DNA of 64,000 nucleotides from Triticum aestivum (lineage: Eukaryota; Streptophyta; Magnoliopsida; Poales; Poaceae). Both the position numbers and the translations under genes were made by a program. The stretch spans positions 308,128,961 through 308,192,960 of the forward strand of contig NC_057802.1 of assembly GCF_018294505.1 (NCBI RefSeq), written 5' to 3'. Position 1 is the stretch's first letter; each line of letters opens with the position of its first letter. The notes beneath the pieces were generated by a model. The model was given only the letters and a program-made list of their open reading frames with translations, searched no databases and had not been told where the DNA came from. Shown here piece by piece: positions 34,123 through 46,790 of this stretch.

Positions 34123-37100
34123 TGTGACACCCCAGCTCAGAGCAACCGGATTACCTTGCATTGCCAGCCCAGAGATCAAGTCTTCTGGAACACACAACAA
34201 TTTGGTGCGGAAAGCAACCGCTTTATTGATGCTAGCGGAAACATACATCAAGTAGAGAGGCCAAGCGGCACACACTATGCGGCTGAACAATATGTACATT
34301 ATTTATTGAATATGAAGGGGCCTCGATCACGATAACTAGGCGGCAGCGGAACGACGACGAAGTGGAACTCCATAGCACAGGGACACCGATGTGGACACGA
34401 TCTAGACACGGGAAGCAGCCCAATCCGATACAACTTTCCTGAAATCTGGCATGACACGCCAGGTCAGTACATTGAATGTACTTGCAAGCACATAACAAGC
34501 ATAAGCATAATGGCAAACAATATCATGACAATTAATCAGGTTAATTGCAAGACATACTACTGATGCAGTGAAATCAACTTGTGCACCGAGTCCCACGGAC
34601 TCTCTTACTAGACGGGTTACCTCGTAACCAAAACGGTTATCATACCCGGATCACAAACGAAACCAACACTTTGGTTCCCACCACGATCATCTTCATGATA
34701 TCACAAATCATCACATAACCAGTGCCAGACATAAAATTAGTGTGCAAGATTACTTATTAATGTTGATCCATGGTGTGACTTACTCACGAGCTATGTTCAT
34801 AACCGAGGACGCGGCTATCGATAGATTTAAATACACTCTGCAGAGGTAGTGCACTTTACCCACACCACGGAACCCATGGCCTCATCTTCCCATTCGGGTG
34901 GACCAACGGCATTCCGACAAAACCCTCTCATTGCCATGACACTCTCCCGGCCACTCTAACTAACTCCCCACTGGCTAAGTCATGGGTGGCCCCGTGCCTA
35001 CCAAAGGCATCAACGGCCACCGTCGTGGAAAAATGGTCCCAAACGGGGACAAGGTACCATAACAACAAATGGGCACACAAGGTTATGTCTGCTTACCGAG
35101 CCAGGGTACCGGACGCCCATAACCTTCCCTCATTGGAGGTACCGAGCAGAGGCATGAAAACGGACCGAATAAACACCTTCCCATAAAGGCAAATGTGGTT
35201 GCACTGGGAAAAACTCGATTCTGTGGCACCATGACTCGATCAACGTTATGTTCAAGTTGAATTAACATCAGTTTTAACTTGAAATAAAATAACTCGAGTC
35301 ACAATATGCCATGTCATGCAACTATTCGACATGCAATACATATCACTTAAAGTAAACATATCAACATCATCGAATTTTTCTACTTGCACTACTCATCACT
35401 AAACTTTACTGATTCTAATTTACTGGTTTTAACACTCATCATTTTGATTATATCATAATATATTAAAAGCAATTTATCACATCAGGAAACTACCATAAAT
35501 CATAAAAGCATAACCACATAATCAAAAATTTCTTCTACTGACTTAAACTAGTTCATGCATTCAACCAGTACTATAAACTAAGCATTTCACCAAGGACCAA
35601 GTAACTAACATAAGCAATATTCATTTAAATAATTAAATGCATGAAAATAATTCATATTCAAGTTGGAAAAATCATAGATATTTAAATGACACCATACAAA
35701 TGTTGGTGTGGCTTGCCTTAGTGCAGAGGAGGTTCACACTCCTCCTGGTTATCTTTAAGACAAGTTTCTTCCTCTGAAAATAAATAAAAACAACAAAAGA
35801 AAATATCAAGAATCATTTTGAAAATCACCAGAAATTCTATACAGTAAGGAAAAATCTCCATTTTGGTGTGCTGCTAGAACTTTTCACAATGCAAAAAGAA
35901 TCAACTCATTTGGACTTATGGTTTAAAAGTTATGGCTGGTCAAAGTTTCTGGTCAAATATTTGATTTAAATTTGAATTAAAAGGAAAACAGTGGCGACCT
36001 CGATGACGTATTCCTGGAATACGCCTCCACTCATACCGCTTCGGCCACGAGTGGTGAGGCTAACAGCGGGCCCCACACGTCAGGTCTAGGGAGAGAGAGA
36101 GACAAAACAGAGATGGGTGGCGCTTCACCGGCGCTTTCTCCGGCGAGGAGGGCTCGGCGGCCAGATCGAGAGGGATGGATGGATAGAGGAGACGCTCGCA
36201 CACCTGCCTGTATCTGTGGCATGGCTAGAGGTGGACGGACGGGGTCGGAACGGGCTTCTCCAGCGGAGGCAGAAAGCGGAGCTCGCCGGAGTTGAAGAAG
36301 ACTGCGACATGGGGCGGCACCAGTGGGCCACTAGGGAGTCGCCTGAGGAGTGGCTTGAGCTCGAGGGTCACCGGAGTGAGGAGGAGGGGTTGGGGGGATT
36401 GCCGGCGAGCTCGGGTCGGGGACGGCGGCCAGAGGCTTTCCCGGCCGGGTTGCGGCTTGCTACGGGTTTGTGGAGGTTGGGCGGTGAGCTTGGAGTGCTC
36501 AGAGAGGCTGGAGGGGTCCGAATTTATAGGCAGAGGCGGGTGGGGGTATGTGGCTCCGCCGGAGCTCTCTGGAAGCAGTGCACGGCGATGCGGAATGCCA
36601 GCAAGGAGGGGGAAAAGCTTCAAAGCGCATGCGGGCACTGTGAAGCTCGAAGACGAGTAGAGCAGGCGGTTGGAGAAGAAGACATGGGCACAGACGCACT
36701 ATGGCTTTGGCCACGACGTGCCCATGCTTGCCGCGGCTGCTCCGGCATTGGTGAGCGGTAGGGAGGGGTCAAGGGCGATGAGAAGAAGACGGTAGCGCGG
36801 TGCGACAGTCGTCGGCGAGCTCTAGAACAAGCACGCGCGAGATAGACGCGCGGGCGCAGTGCAGAGCATGTCGGACGCGTTGCCAGGGTCGTGTCTTCAC
36901 ACGGTTAGCACGCTGGCATGGTCAAAACGACACCCACGCGAGGCCAAACCATGCCTACTGTGTTGTCCGTGCAGTGTTTAGTCTAGAGGAAGAGATGGCA
37001 CACTGCCAGGCCGACCAGATGAGACTAGAGCTTCTTGGCAAGTTTCTGGACAAAAACTTGGACGCCAAGTTTGGATGGCTTCTAGAAGGAGATTAGGGCT

Positions 37101-37598
37101 AATCTTCTGGAGTTAAGCTTTTCTTAGGAGGGTAATGAGGCTCAAGAAAAATCAGCCTCATTGGATCAAGGAAAAGTATACTTGTTGTAGAAACTGCATT
37201 TTGGGGTTCGAACAGAAATGATTTTCTGTAGCAAAAATATTCCAAGAAGTTATGCAATTTTTTTGCTCAGGGAGGTGTGCCAAGGTCCAAAGAATATTTG
37301 GGAATTTTTTCAGATTTTTGGGATCAAGAAAAATGAGGGTTGCTTTGGAGCACAAGTTTCTGAATTAAGTTTCAGAGAAGAACAAGAATAATTTTCTTTT
37401 ATGAAAAATATTCCTTGGGTTATTTTGGGATTTTTCAGAGAAAGAATGATGGTTATGAGAGGGATGGGTCACTTCGGTGAAAATCAAGGACATGCCCAAG
37501 TGGTTAAGTCCATTTGAATTGATTCAAAAAACCCCAAATTCAAAGCAGAGGCAAATGAAGTTCGGAAAAAGAGAAAAGGCAAAAACCAGGCTGTCACA
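34123..37598 (-). repeat. LTR of chromovirus B
   Basis: 3476 bp, with plus-strand ends TGTGACACCCC (34123) and GGCTGTCACA (37598). A minus-strand TATA (CCTATAAATT) is at about 36521-36530. A GC-rich leader-like part follows it (36050-36500 in plus coordinates). It has pol and a polypurine tract on one side and a primer-binding site on the other. Frames such as 36117-36761 are composition effects. Confidence 0.8.
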
Positions 37599-40500
37599 AA
37601 CCTCCCCCACTTAGGAGGAATCTCGTCTCGAGATTCAGTTGCTCGGGAAAACAATTCTGGGTAGGCTGTCCTTAAAAATTCCTCTCTTTCCCAGGTTGCT
37701 TCTTCCTCGGTGTGATGCTCCCACTGAACCTTATAAAACTTTATCACTTTACTGCGAGTGACTCTTTCTGTCTCATCCAATATTCTGACCGGTCTCTCCT
37801 CATAGGTTAAATCCTTAGCAAGTTCTATTTCTGCCATATCAGTCCTTTTCTCGGGTGGCGAAATACACCTTCTTAGCTGTGAGACATGGAACACATTGTG
37901 CACTTCTGACAATTCTGGTGGCAATTCCAACTGATAAGCGACCGTGCCAACTCTGGTCATAACTGGGAATGGACCAAAATATCTAGGTGCCAGTTTTCCT
38001 CGGGTCTGAAATCTCTTGACTCCTTTCATGGGTGTGACTCGGAGGTACACATGCTCTCTGGGTTCGAAACTGATCTAACCGTGCTTTGCATCATAATAAC
38101 TCTTCTGTCGGGACTTGGCCAACTGCAGTCTATCTCGGATCTCCTTGACTTGCTTTTCAGCTTCCATCATTAAATCATTTCCAAAAATGCAGCTATCTCC
38201 GGTTTGGGACTAGTTTAGCGGAGTGCGGCACTCCTGGCCATACAGAGCTTCATAGGGTGACATCTTCAGGCTGGTATAGAAACTGTTGTTGTGGGAGAAT
38301 TCAGCATACGGCAGACAATATTCCCACTTGTGTCCTTGGGCCAAAGCACATGCTCGGGGCATATCTTCGAGTATCTGATTTACTCGCTCAGTCTGCCCGT
38401 GTGTCTGAGGATGATAGGTTGTGCTGTATTTTAGGGCAGTCCCCAAAGCTTGATGGAGACGTGACTAGAATGCTGAGGTAAAGAGAGAACCTCGGTCGGA
38501 AGTAATTGTTCTTGGCACTCCATGCAAACTGACGATCCTGGACACATATAATTGTGCGAGTTGATCGGCTCTATAGGTGGTTCGGATGGGAATGAAGTGA
38601 GCTACCTTTGTTAGCGTGTCCACCACAACCCATACTGCATCATTGCCTCGGTGAGTCCTTGGTAGGCCTATGATGAAATCCATGCAGACATCATCCCACT
38701 TCCATTGTGAGATGGGTAAAGGTTGAAGGAGTCCGGCGGGTTTCTGGTGTTCCACCTTGAATTTGTTGCATATATCGCATCAAGCGACAAAATATGTGAT
38801 GTCTTTCTTCATTCCATCCCACCAAAGTATCTGGCGAAGGTCTTCGTACATTTTGGTACCTCCTGGGTGAATTGAATACGAAGATTTGTGTGCCTCAACC
38901 AAGATCTTCTTTCTTAGGTCTGCTTGCTCAGGTAGGCAAATTCGTCCTCGAAACCTTAGCGTACCCTGCTGATCCTTAGAGAAATCCTGGGTCTTGCCTT
39001 CTAGCATACACTTGACATGGTGTTGTAGCGCTAAGTCATCTGTCTGGGCCCTGCGAATCTCATCCTCAAGGGTAGGAGTAACTTCCAATAGATTGGCAAG
39101 ACTGGCATCAACTATAACCAAATTGAGGTGAGCGGTCTCTTCTTGGAGTTCGGGAGGCAAGGACTCCATCATGGCATTCAGACTGGCAGGCTTGCGGCTG
39201 AGGGCATCGGCAACCATGTTGGCTTTACCCGGATGATAATTTATTCCATAGTCATAATCCTTGACCAACTCGAGCCATCTTCGCTGTCGAAGGTTTAAGT
39301 CCGGTTGAGTGAATATATACTTGAGACTCTTGTGGTCGGTAAATATCTGACACCTTTTCCAATGAGGTAGTGTCTCCAAATTTTTAAAGCATGCACAACT
39401 GAGGCCAACTCCAAATCATGCGTTGGATAGTTCCTTTCGTGAGGTCGTAACTGCCGAGATGCGTAGGCCACAACCTTGCCATCTTGCATGAGTACACATC
39501 CAATGCCTCTCCTGGATGCGTCACGGTATACATCAAAGCTGCGGTAGATGTCTGGGAGAGTCAACACAGGTGTTGTTGTCAGTCTGGTCTTTAGCCCATT
39601 GAAGCTCTTCTCACAATCCTCAGTCCATTCAAACTTCTTATCTTTCTTGAGGAGCTCTGTCATTGGCTTGGCAATCTTGGAGAATCCTTCGATGAAGCGG
39701 CCATAGTATTCGGCTAGTCCCAGGAAACTTCGGATCTCGGATACTATCGCGGGTGCAGTCCAATCAAGCACGTCCTTCACCTTACTTGGATCCATGGCTA
39801 TCCCTTCTGCTGAAAGCACATGCCCTAGAAATCCAACTTGCTTGATCCAAAACTCACATTTGTTGAACTTCGCATATAGCTGATGGTCACGGAGCCTTTG
39901 CAAAACTGCTCTGAGGTGTTCCTTGTGTTCTTCTTCACCCTTTGAGTAGATGAGGATGTTATCGATGAAGACCACCACAAACTTATCCAAGAAATCCATA
40001 AATACCTTGGTCATCATATGCATGAAAAAGGCAGGGGCATTGGTGAGGCCGAAAGACATAACTGTGTATTCATAAAGACTGTATCGAGTAGTGAACGCGG
40101 TCTTAGGAATATCTACTTTGTTGATTTTTAGCTGGTAATATCCGGTCCTCAAATCAATCTTGGAGAATACTTTTTCCCCACTGAGTTGATCAAACAAATC
40201 ATCAATCCTCGGTAGTGGATATTTGTTCTTGATGGTGACATCGTTCAGCTGGTGGTAATCCACACACATTCGAAGACTGCCGTCTTTCTTGTCCACAAAT
40301 ATTGCGGGTGATCCCCATGGTGAAGAGCTCGGATGGATGTATCCTTTCTGAAGCATCTCATCGAGCTATTTCTTTAATTCCACTAATTCTGAAGAAGGCA
40401 TCTGATAATACTTCTTGTATAACGGTGCGGTTCCGGGGACAAGATCAATTGCAAACTCAAGCTCCCTGTCTAGCGGCATTCCTGTTAATTCCTCAGGGAA

Positions 40501-42086
40501 TACATTTGGAAACTCACTGACCACAGGAATTAATTCCAATTCTTCAGCCACAGCCATGAAAACCATTTCCTTCTTGGGTATGCTCCTCCGGGCATAGAAT
40601 TTTGTGGTTCGACCTTCCTGACTTGTCATGGTGACTTCTCTGGTCGCACAATTTATGCATACTTGATATTGGGTTAACCATTTCATTCCCAAAATAATAT
40701 CCAACTTGGCAGACTCGATGACTATCAAAGAAGTTGGAAATTTGACTCCCTTGATATCAATTTCCAAATTATGATAGACCAGATAGCTTCTGAGCACGGA
40801 TCCCGGGGATTGTACCATCATACTTTTTCCCAAAATCGAACAAGGAAACTTGTTTTGGGCAACAAAACTCCGCGAAATAAAAGAGTGGGAAGCCCCAGAG
40901 TCAAATAAAATTATTGCAGGTATGCTATTAATAGGAAACATACCAATGACAACTTCCGGGTCCTCTTGGGCTTCATCTGTGGAGAGGTGGTGAACTTGCC
41001 CTTGGATGGTCCTCTGGACCGAGTAGGGCTCCAGATGATTGACTTGTGGCCTGAATGGGGCGGTTGGCTTGCCGTTCTTGGGGAACTGTCTGGCATAATG
41101 TCCGGTTTTCCCACAATTGAAACGGGAATTGTTGCGCTGACATTCTTCGCACACCGGGCTAGTCACGACGTTCTTGACTTGAGTAGTGGTCTTGTTAACA
41201 TTTTGTTGCATGTTTGGTTAGTACTCAACCTGAGTCTGCTGCCAAGTACGAGCCTTCTCACTGGTTGTCCATCCTTCTTAGGCTCAAATTTGCACTTGTG
41301 ATCAATATTAGCGGGCCTGTTGTCGTGCACGAGCTTGTGTTCCCTTTCTGTGATGAGGGCTTTGTTTACCAGAGTTTGGAAATCCGGGAAATAAAACATG
41401 TTGAGAGTGCATCTAAGGTGTTGGTTCAGTCCTCCAAGAAATCTGTCGATCTTCCTTTCTTCTGTGGCCACATCATAGAGAGAATAACGGGCCAAATGGT
41501 TGAACTTGTGCAAGTACTCACTTACTGATAGGCTTCCTTGTGTGAGAGCGAGGAATTCGCGTTGCTTGACCTTCATAATACCAGCGGGAATATGGTACTT
41601 GGGGAAATGGTCCTTGAATCTACTCCAAGTAATTTCTTCGTCCGCAGGCCACATAGCCTTAGCATTATCCCACCATATAGTGGCAGCTCCTTCAAGATAA
41701 TGCGTAGCGAACGTAACCTTGTCGGCTTATTTAGTGCGAGCAATCTCAAGCTTCTTCTAAATAGTCCTTAACCAATCATCGGCTTCCAAAGGATCGATAA
41801 CATGACTGAAACTGGGAGGCTTGGTCCTTTGAAAATCTGACAGCTTGGAGTGATTACTATTCTGATTTCCATTCTGCCCAACCATAGCTTGCACACTTTT
41901 CAACAGCTCAATCAGATCGTTGTTCCTTCTTTCTTCAAAAATACGCATAATTTGCTCAGTGGAGGACGGATGTGGCGGTGGAGGCGGTGGTGGCTGATAT
42001 GGCTTGGGGGAATGTCCTGCCTGTGTTGCTGAGCGACAAACAGGAACATCCTCACAAGCCTGGCTGCTGCTGCCTCCCCGCGTCAT
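37484..42086 (-). pseudogene. gag-pol polyprotein of chromovirus B
   Basis: Read on the minus strand from ATG at 42086. Gag is followed by a zinc knuckle that has lost two cysteines (RFNCGKTGHYARQF), and the protease has LFDSGASHS. The RT catalytic motif is FIDN (39969-39958) instead of FIDD, so a metal-binding Asp is gone. RNase H, an HHCC region, an integrase core with its catalytic acids (FIIGLP region, TSDRGS, QTERVN) and a chromodomain (VRILDETE...) follow. Stops: TAG about 41757, TAA about 41727, TAG about 40366, TGA about 38780, TAG about 38465, TAG about 38210 and TAG about 38075. Frame changes lie near 41210 and 39360. The last frame runs through the polypurine tract and 115 nt into the LTR before stopping at 37484. 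It is clearly dead, and much older or faster-decaying than element A. Confidence 0.85.
37599..37611 (-). promoter_or_regulatory. polypurine tract of chromovirus B
   Basis: AGTGGGGGAGGTT on the minus strand, directly before the LTR start TGTGACAGCC. It overlaps the extended pol frame. Confidence 0.7.
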
Positions 42087-42352
42087 CCTATTGTTTGTTT
42101 TTTCCAATATAAAGCAACCGAGATGAGAAATATCCAAAAATGGGAAAAGGCCAGCGACAAGCCGAAAGAAAGTAGCAAAAAAAGAAATCATGGTGAATAA
42201 TAAAAAGGTACCAACATAATTATACATAGACTCATACATGAAAGTAAACATCATAACGGGCTCGACTACCCTCATACATGAAACTAAGCATCATGACACA
42301 TACGACTATATCCGTAAATCAACCTCATGACAACTGCGGATACTCTACCGAT

Positions 42353-43153
42353 CTAGTGCTCGGCTGGTGCTGCAGGCTCCTCTCCTAAGCCGGACTCAGA
42401 TCCAAAGCTGATAGTGGAAACCTCGGGGTTAAAAGTGACACAACAACGGTGCCTCGAGGACTCTCCCTCAGGAGCAGGTGCGGGGTGAAACCTAAGCATA
42501 GGGGCTACAGGAGTAGCGACAAGGGAAGCCCACGCAACAGGGGCATTGCAAGGAGTCACTGTCAAAGGGTTTGTGGTACCCTGAGTGGTCACCGGAGTAA
42601 CATGAGTAATAGAGGCTGGAGGAACGAACGGAGTGAATCCAACAGTAGGTGGAGGGTTCCTATTCGGAGCAGCGGCAAGGGCTAATCAGGCTCGGGTTAA
42701 CTCTCGGGCGAACTCACAGATTAAGAGATAGCTGGCAGTGATATAGTGAGAAAGGTGGCTAGCAGGACGATCACACGCCGGATCAATAAAAGGGAAGCGG
42801 ATACGCCCATTCTCGTGCAGAGACGGGTAGAAATAGAAACCTGGATGGGCTTGCATGCGAACCTCGTTGTAGCGCAAGTCTACAAGAGCCTCGAGTGCAG
42901 CAAACTGGATGGCCTGAGATGGCGTCGAAGCAAAACCACCATTAGAGGAACGGGTGTAAGCGCCGGAAGGAGAATTGCAGTGTAAAGTGACCTCCGCATA
43001 ATACTCGTATAGCAAACCGGCCAGATGCTCCCGATACACCTGATACACTAGATCAGCACCCTCTGGTTAGAGTCGACGCCACACATTCTGAAGCGGGTGC
43101 GGCGAGGTGTACGGTGCTACCTCGGACTGGTATAGCAACGGAACTGGAGCCAT
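42353..43153 (-). pseudogene. ORF0-like frame upstream of gag in chromovirus B
   Basis: On the minus strand one frame runs from ATG at 43153 (MAPVPLLYQS) to TGA at 42353, 266 codons. It is interrupted by a TAA near 43070 and a TGA near 42684 (consistent with CGA to TGA), and the amino-acid content on both sides of each stop stays protein-like. It lies 266 bp upstream of the gag ATG on the same strand. The middle part (YREHLAGLLYEYYAEV, then HPGFYFYPSL, then a helical segment with LLICEFARELTRA) resembles conserved uncharacterised frames upstream of gag in grass Tekay/Del-type elements, often called ORF0. Tat element C cuts the DNA three bases upstream of the ATG, so the true start may lie further upstream, beyond the insert. 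Function unknown. Confidence 0.55.
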
Positions 43154-43156
43154 CTA

Positions 43157-44067
43157 TGTCGGTGCAACAAACCCTGGGTCTGTTGCCCAAACTGTGCACA
43201 GGCACAAGAGCAAGATTGAAGCACCAGCCCAAGTCACAGATTGAAGGACCAAGAAATTTGAAGAACCAACATGCAGCTCAGAGAGACGGAGATCAAGCTG
43301 GAAAAGCAGAGTATCGATAAAAGAAGGGCCTCCCTTGCCGGGCAGGCGAGCCCGGCAAGGGGCGAGGCCACCACCAGAAGCAGGCAACCAAGGCACCCCG
43401 GCAGGGTCTGCCGGGGCTCACGGAGGCAAAACCACCCCACCAACCACTCAAGCACGACCCACGTCGTCAATCAGTGCGGTGTCGAGCCGCAAGGTGATTA
43501 AGTGTTAGCCATTCGCCACATGGCGGCCATTTCCTACGGAAGAAACCCACAGATGACACCCGTCCTACGACGTGTCAAGAGAACAGGTGCGGAGCTGGCG
43601 AGATAGCCGGGCAAGCCTTGCCGGGCAACCAGTGATTTGACACTAAGCGGTGCATTTAATGCACCCTGTCAGCCCACAGAGTTAGGTATGGTAGCACTGT
43701 TTGCTATCATATCAGTGGATATTGACTACTTTACCATTGTGGTGACCCCTTAATCTATAAAAGGAGGCACATGGCACCCGTAGGAAGGGTTGGAAAGTTG
43801 ACAAACCCACACCCCCATACGCGCGTAGTCGCTGCTGCCCTACGGCAACCCATGCTGGGCAAGTGTACTGCGTTTCACCATCCCCATTCCACCATCAATC
43901 CAATAAAGCAGGAGTAGGGTCTTACGCCTCGCGGCAGCCCTAACCTGGGTACATTGCTTGTGTGCTCTCTGTCGTGCTGTCATGCGTTGGTCTGCTCTTT
44001 GCGCAATGCGACGTCCCCCTGCCGAACTAGCAAGGGGCCTCCTGGTCCCGTAGGTAGCCGTGGATAT
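43157..44067 (+). repeat. 5' LTR of Tat element C (main part)
   Basis: 911 bp here plus nine bases at 50932-50940 after element D, about 920 bp in all. TATA (TCTATAAAAGG) is at about 43755-43765. Rich in CCGGCAAGG words. The last five bases here, GATAT, are the first target-site copy of element D. Confidence 0.8.
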
Positions 44068-44488
44068 TGATGGTGTCCTGGACTAGGGGGTACTCACCAC
44101 GTCGTCTCCCGACCAGCTGGATCAGGCCGAGGACCCCCATGGCGGCTCATTCATGGGCCAGTTCGGACAGCCCATCCCGCATACAAGGAAGACTCCACAA
44201 GACTTGGCGCCCAAGACACGGACTCCCCTAAAACCCTACGCCTCTGGTGTCTTATATAAACCGAGGCCAGGCTAGTCAATAGGCAACTCATATTCATGAG
44301 AACAATCTCGTGGTAGATACATGTACTGTGTACTACACCCCATATGAATACAATCAAAAGCAGCATGTAGGGTATTATCTCTTCGAGAGAGCCCGAAGCT
44401 GGGTAAAATCCCGTGTCCATGTTACCATCGCTCCAAGACGCCTAGCTTAGGACCCCTACTATGAGATATGCCGGATATAGAACCGACA
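44068..44488 (+). repeat. 5' LTR of element D
   Basis: Begins TGATGGTGTCC, ends GAACCGACA. TATATAAA is at about 44253-44260. The sequence immediately after it (ATGGTGCTTTCATTGAGAG) occupies the primer-binding position. Confidence 0.88.
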
Positions 44489-46785
44489 ATGGTGCTTTCA
44501 TTGAGAGTCTGCTCGGTGATCGTCACGGATCGGTGGGATAATCAGGTGATATTTTTTCAGTTAGATCTATTTAGTATAAACTGTCTTTTTTGCAAGATTA
44601 CGGTTGCTGCCATGAGGTACCCTATTCGCAGTTAAATCAAAATCAGAAAAAGTGTTCGGCGACTGGTCGTATGCCAGGCCCGGCCTCCGCTGCGACTCTC
44701 ACGCGCCGCGGCCGAGGAGCCAGCAAGCGGCGCCCCAGCCAAGGAACTGTGCTGCATGGACTAGTATTGCTGGCATGCAGCAGCACACGAGCTCGACTCG
44801 GGGGCGGCCGCAGGGAGATTTGATCTTTTCTTTATTATTTAATTAAGATGGGGTTGTTTACGCTTCTTTACTAATGATCCTTTTTCATGCACTTTCCCGT
44901 GGACCAATCAACTGGAGTACTAGTCGTGACACATCAATTGGTTTGACCGATGCAACACGCTAGCATATGGCTATATCCGCACTCAAGTAGAACTATTCCA
45001 GTTATTTGTCTCGTATGATTTAATCTGAGAAATTCGGTTCTTCTGATTTGCACTGTTCTGGTTTTGCAGGTTATCTAGGATCGATCGACTGACGGCGCCT
45101 TTACGCGAGATGCTACATGTTTGATCCAAAGATAGGAGAGCGGCGCGTGAAGCCTCACCCAAACCGAGGTTGGCATAGGCCGATCTAACACGTCCTAGAG
45201 CAATCAGATCGGCGCGCAATTTAAGGACAAGCTGCCATAGTATCCATGCTGGCTATAGCTCCTCTTCACAAAGTACCAAGGGGTCACGTGGCCTTGGCAA
45301 TCTACAGCACAGGCCGACCAATCTCTATGTTGACCAACCTTTTCCAGCTAAACACTCGCGCATACACGTACAAAGGATGGATCGGTTTGGACTTCACGTG
45401 GGTACTAAGCACTAGTACTGTTGGAAGTTGTTTTTCATTCGGTTGCCATGACTGCTACCGAGAAAACCATCAGGTAAATGATCCGGGTTGGGCAGCCCTG
45501 TCACCTCGCCATACTGACATACCATGTCACCTCGGCTGGACACGGGCTTCGTCGTCACTTCATTAACCCACGCCGGTGACTTCGGCGTTATACTACCGGC
45601 CTACTCCTTCGCCTCGGTCGGACTGGGGGTTCCACCTCGCTACATTGGCCGTGCTACATCGCCACTTAGGAGTGCCGAGCTCTCCGATCGGCCAACTCAG
45701 GACCAACCTGGGGGCTAGAACCTTGTCCCGCATCAAGCTCGGACCGTGTCATCAATGTCGAACACACTAACCAGCTAAGTCGCTTTCATGCTCAAAGTTT
45801 TAAATTTTTAATTTGTGTTCGGTTCGACCATGCTCACATACATTTTTTTTAAAGAATTTCCCCTTACCCATGTTAACTGGGGGCTCTTAAAATTTATATG
45901 AGCCGTTTTATAGTAAATGTGTTTTCTTCTTGGTCGTTGCAAAGTCTTTTTCTACCACTGCTTTTTCGACTCGAGAATATGGTCAATAGCCGGACAGCCT
46001 GGATTCTCTCTAAAGCCTCTCGAGTTTAGTTCGCTAAAATGGCCTCGGAGAAGCACTCCGCTTTCGGGATTAGGAGGTTGAAGCTGATGCTGACCTACTT
46101 GCAGTTTAGAGATCGGATGTGTCATGTTAAAGCACAATAGAAGCACAAATAACTTTAAAACCAATTTTTGGATTGGCACCAAAAACTTGATTTAGTTCGG
46201 GCGTAAAGTTTTTACCGAAGTTTTTTGGTTTTCCAAGCCTATGGCACTTTTAACCCATTTGTGTGTTTCCAACATAAGTCTCGCAGTACAACGTCGAACA
46301 CCTTTAAAGCTTCGGCAATAGCAATGGGGGGATGCGGCTAGAGCCGAACCCACCAAAAGCCAAGGTACTCCGAGGAGTCCTCGGTAAAACATTCTCGGAT
46401 ATTGCTTTATATGCATCAGTTTCAAATTGTGTCCTTGATCAATAGTTGGGTTGCCCGGCTCCTATGCTTGCCTCCTACGTTCCACTTTGTTCGGCTAGGT
46501 GTGCAAAGGGAGAACCACTACGATTGTGCTTCCAGTTCGGATGGTTAAGCGCCTCAGTGGAGAAAGCCAAAAATTGACTGTCATAATAAGCGCAAACTGG
46601 TCAGCGATCTGATGACTGTATTGAACTATAAGATCGATAGAGGTCACCCCGTGTTAAATGACGGGCCATTCATAACATTGGCCGAAGTGTTTACGGCTTG
46701 ACCTCGGCTGTCGCCGAACACTAACCGAGGGCTAGTAACCGGCCTCCCAACTTCAAGCTCCCCTGACTAAGTGAAAGTTATAACG
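44489..46785 (+). other. left internal region of element D, no gene seen
   Basis: 2.3 kb without supported coding sequence. A short GC-rich island (about 44660-44815) is followed by AT-rich sequence ending in TTCTGGTTTTGCAG (45057-45070), which looks like a plant intron end and may mark a captured host fragment. From about 45590 the sequence is repetitive in wording (CTGGGGGCTAG, TCGGCC, CCGAACAC), as in related non-autonomous elements. Confidence 0.55.
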
Positions 46786-46790
46786 CCTGC

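Larger units (their letters stand above)
33977..43156 (-). mobile_element. Tekay-like chromovirus B (5' part beyond the window or beyond the insert)
   Basis: Minus-strand order from right to left: ORF0-like frame (43153-42353), gag-pol (42086-37484), polypurine tract, LTR (37598-34123), then a primer-binding site and a leader stub (34122-33977). The 5' LTR belonging to this gag-pol is not in the window because Tat element C cuts the element at 43156. The LTR starts TGTGACAGCC and ends GGGGTGTCACA. It is distinct from chromovirus A in sequence and more decayed. Confidence 0.8.

Noticed and set aside
36117..36761. 214-codon frame and overlapping frames in LTR B
   Set aside because: GC-rich leader part of an LTR, opposite strand to the element, no similarity recognised.
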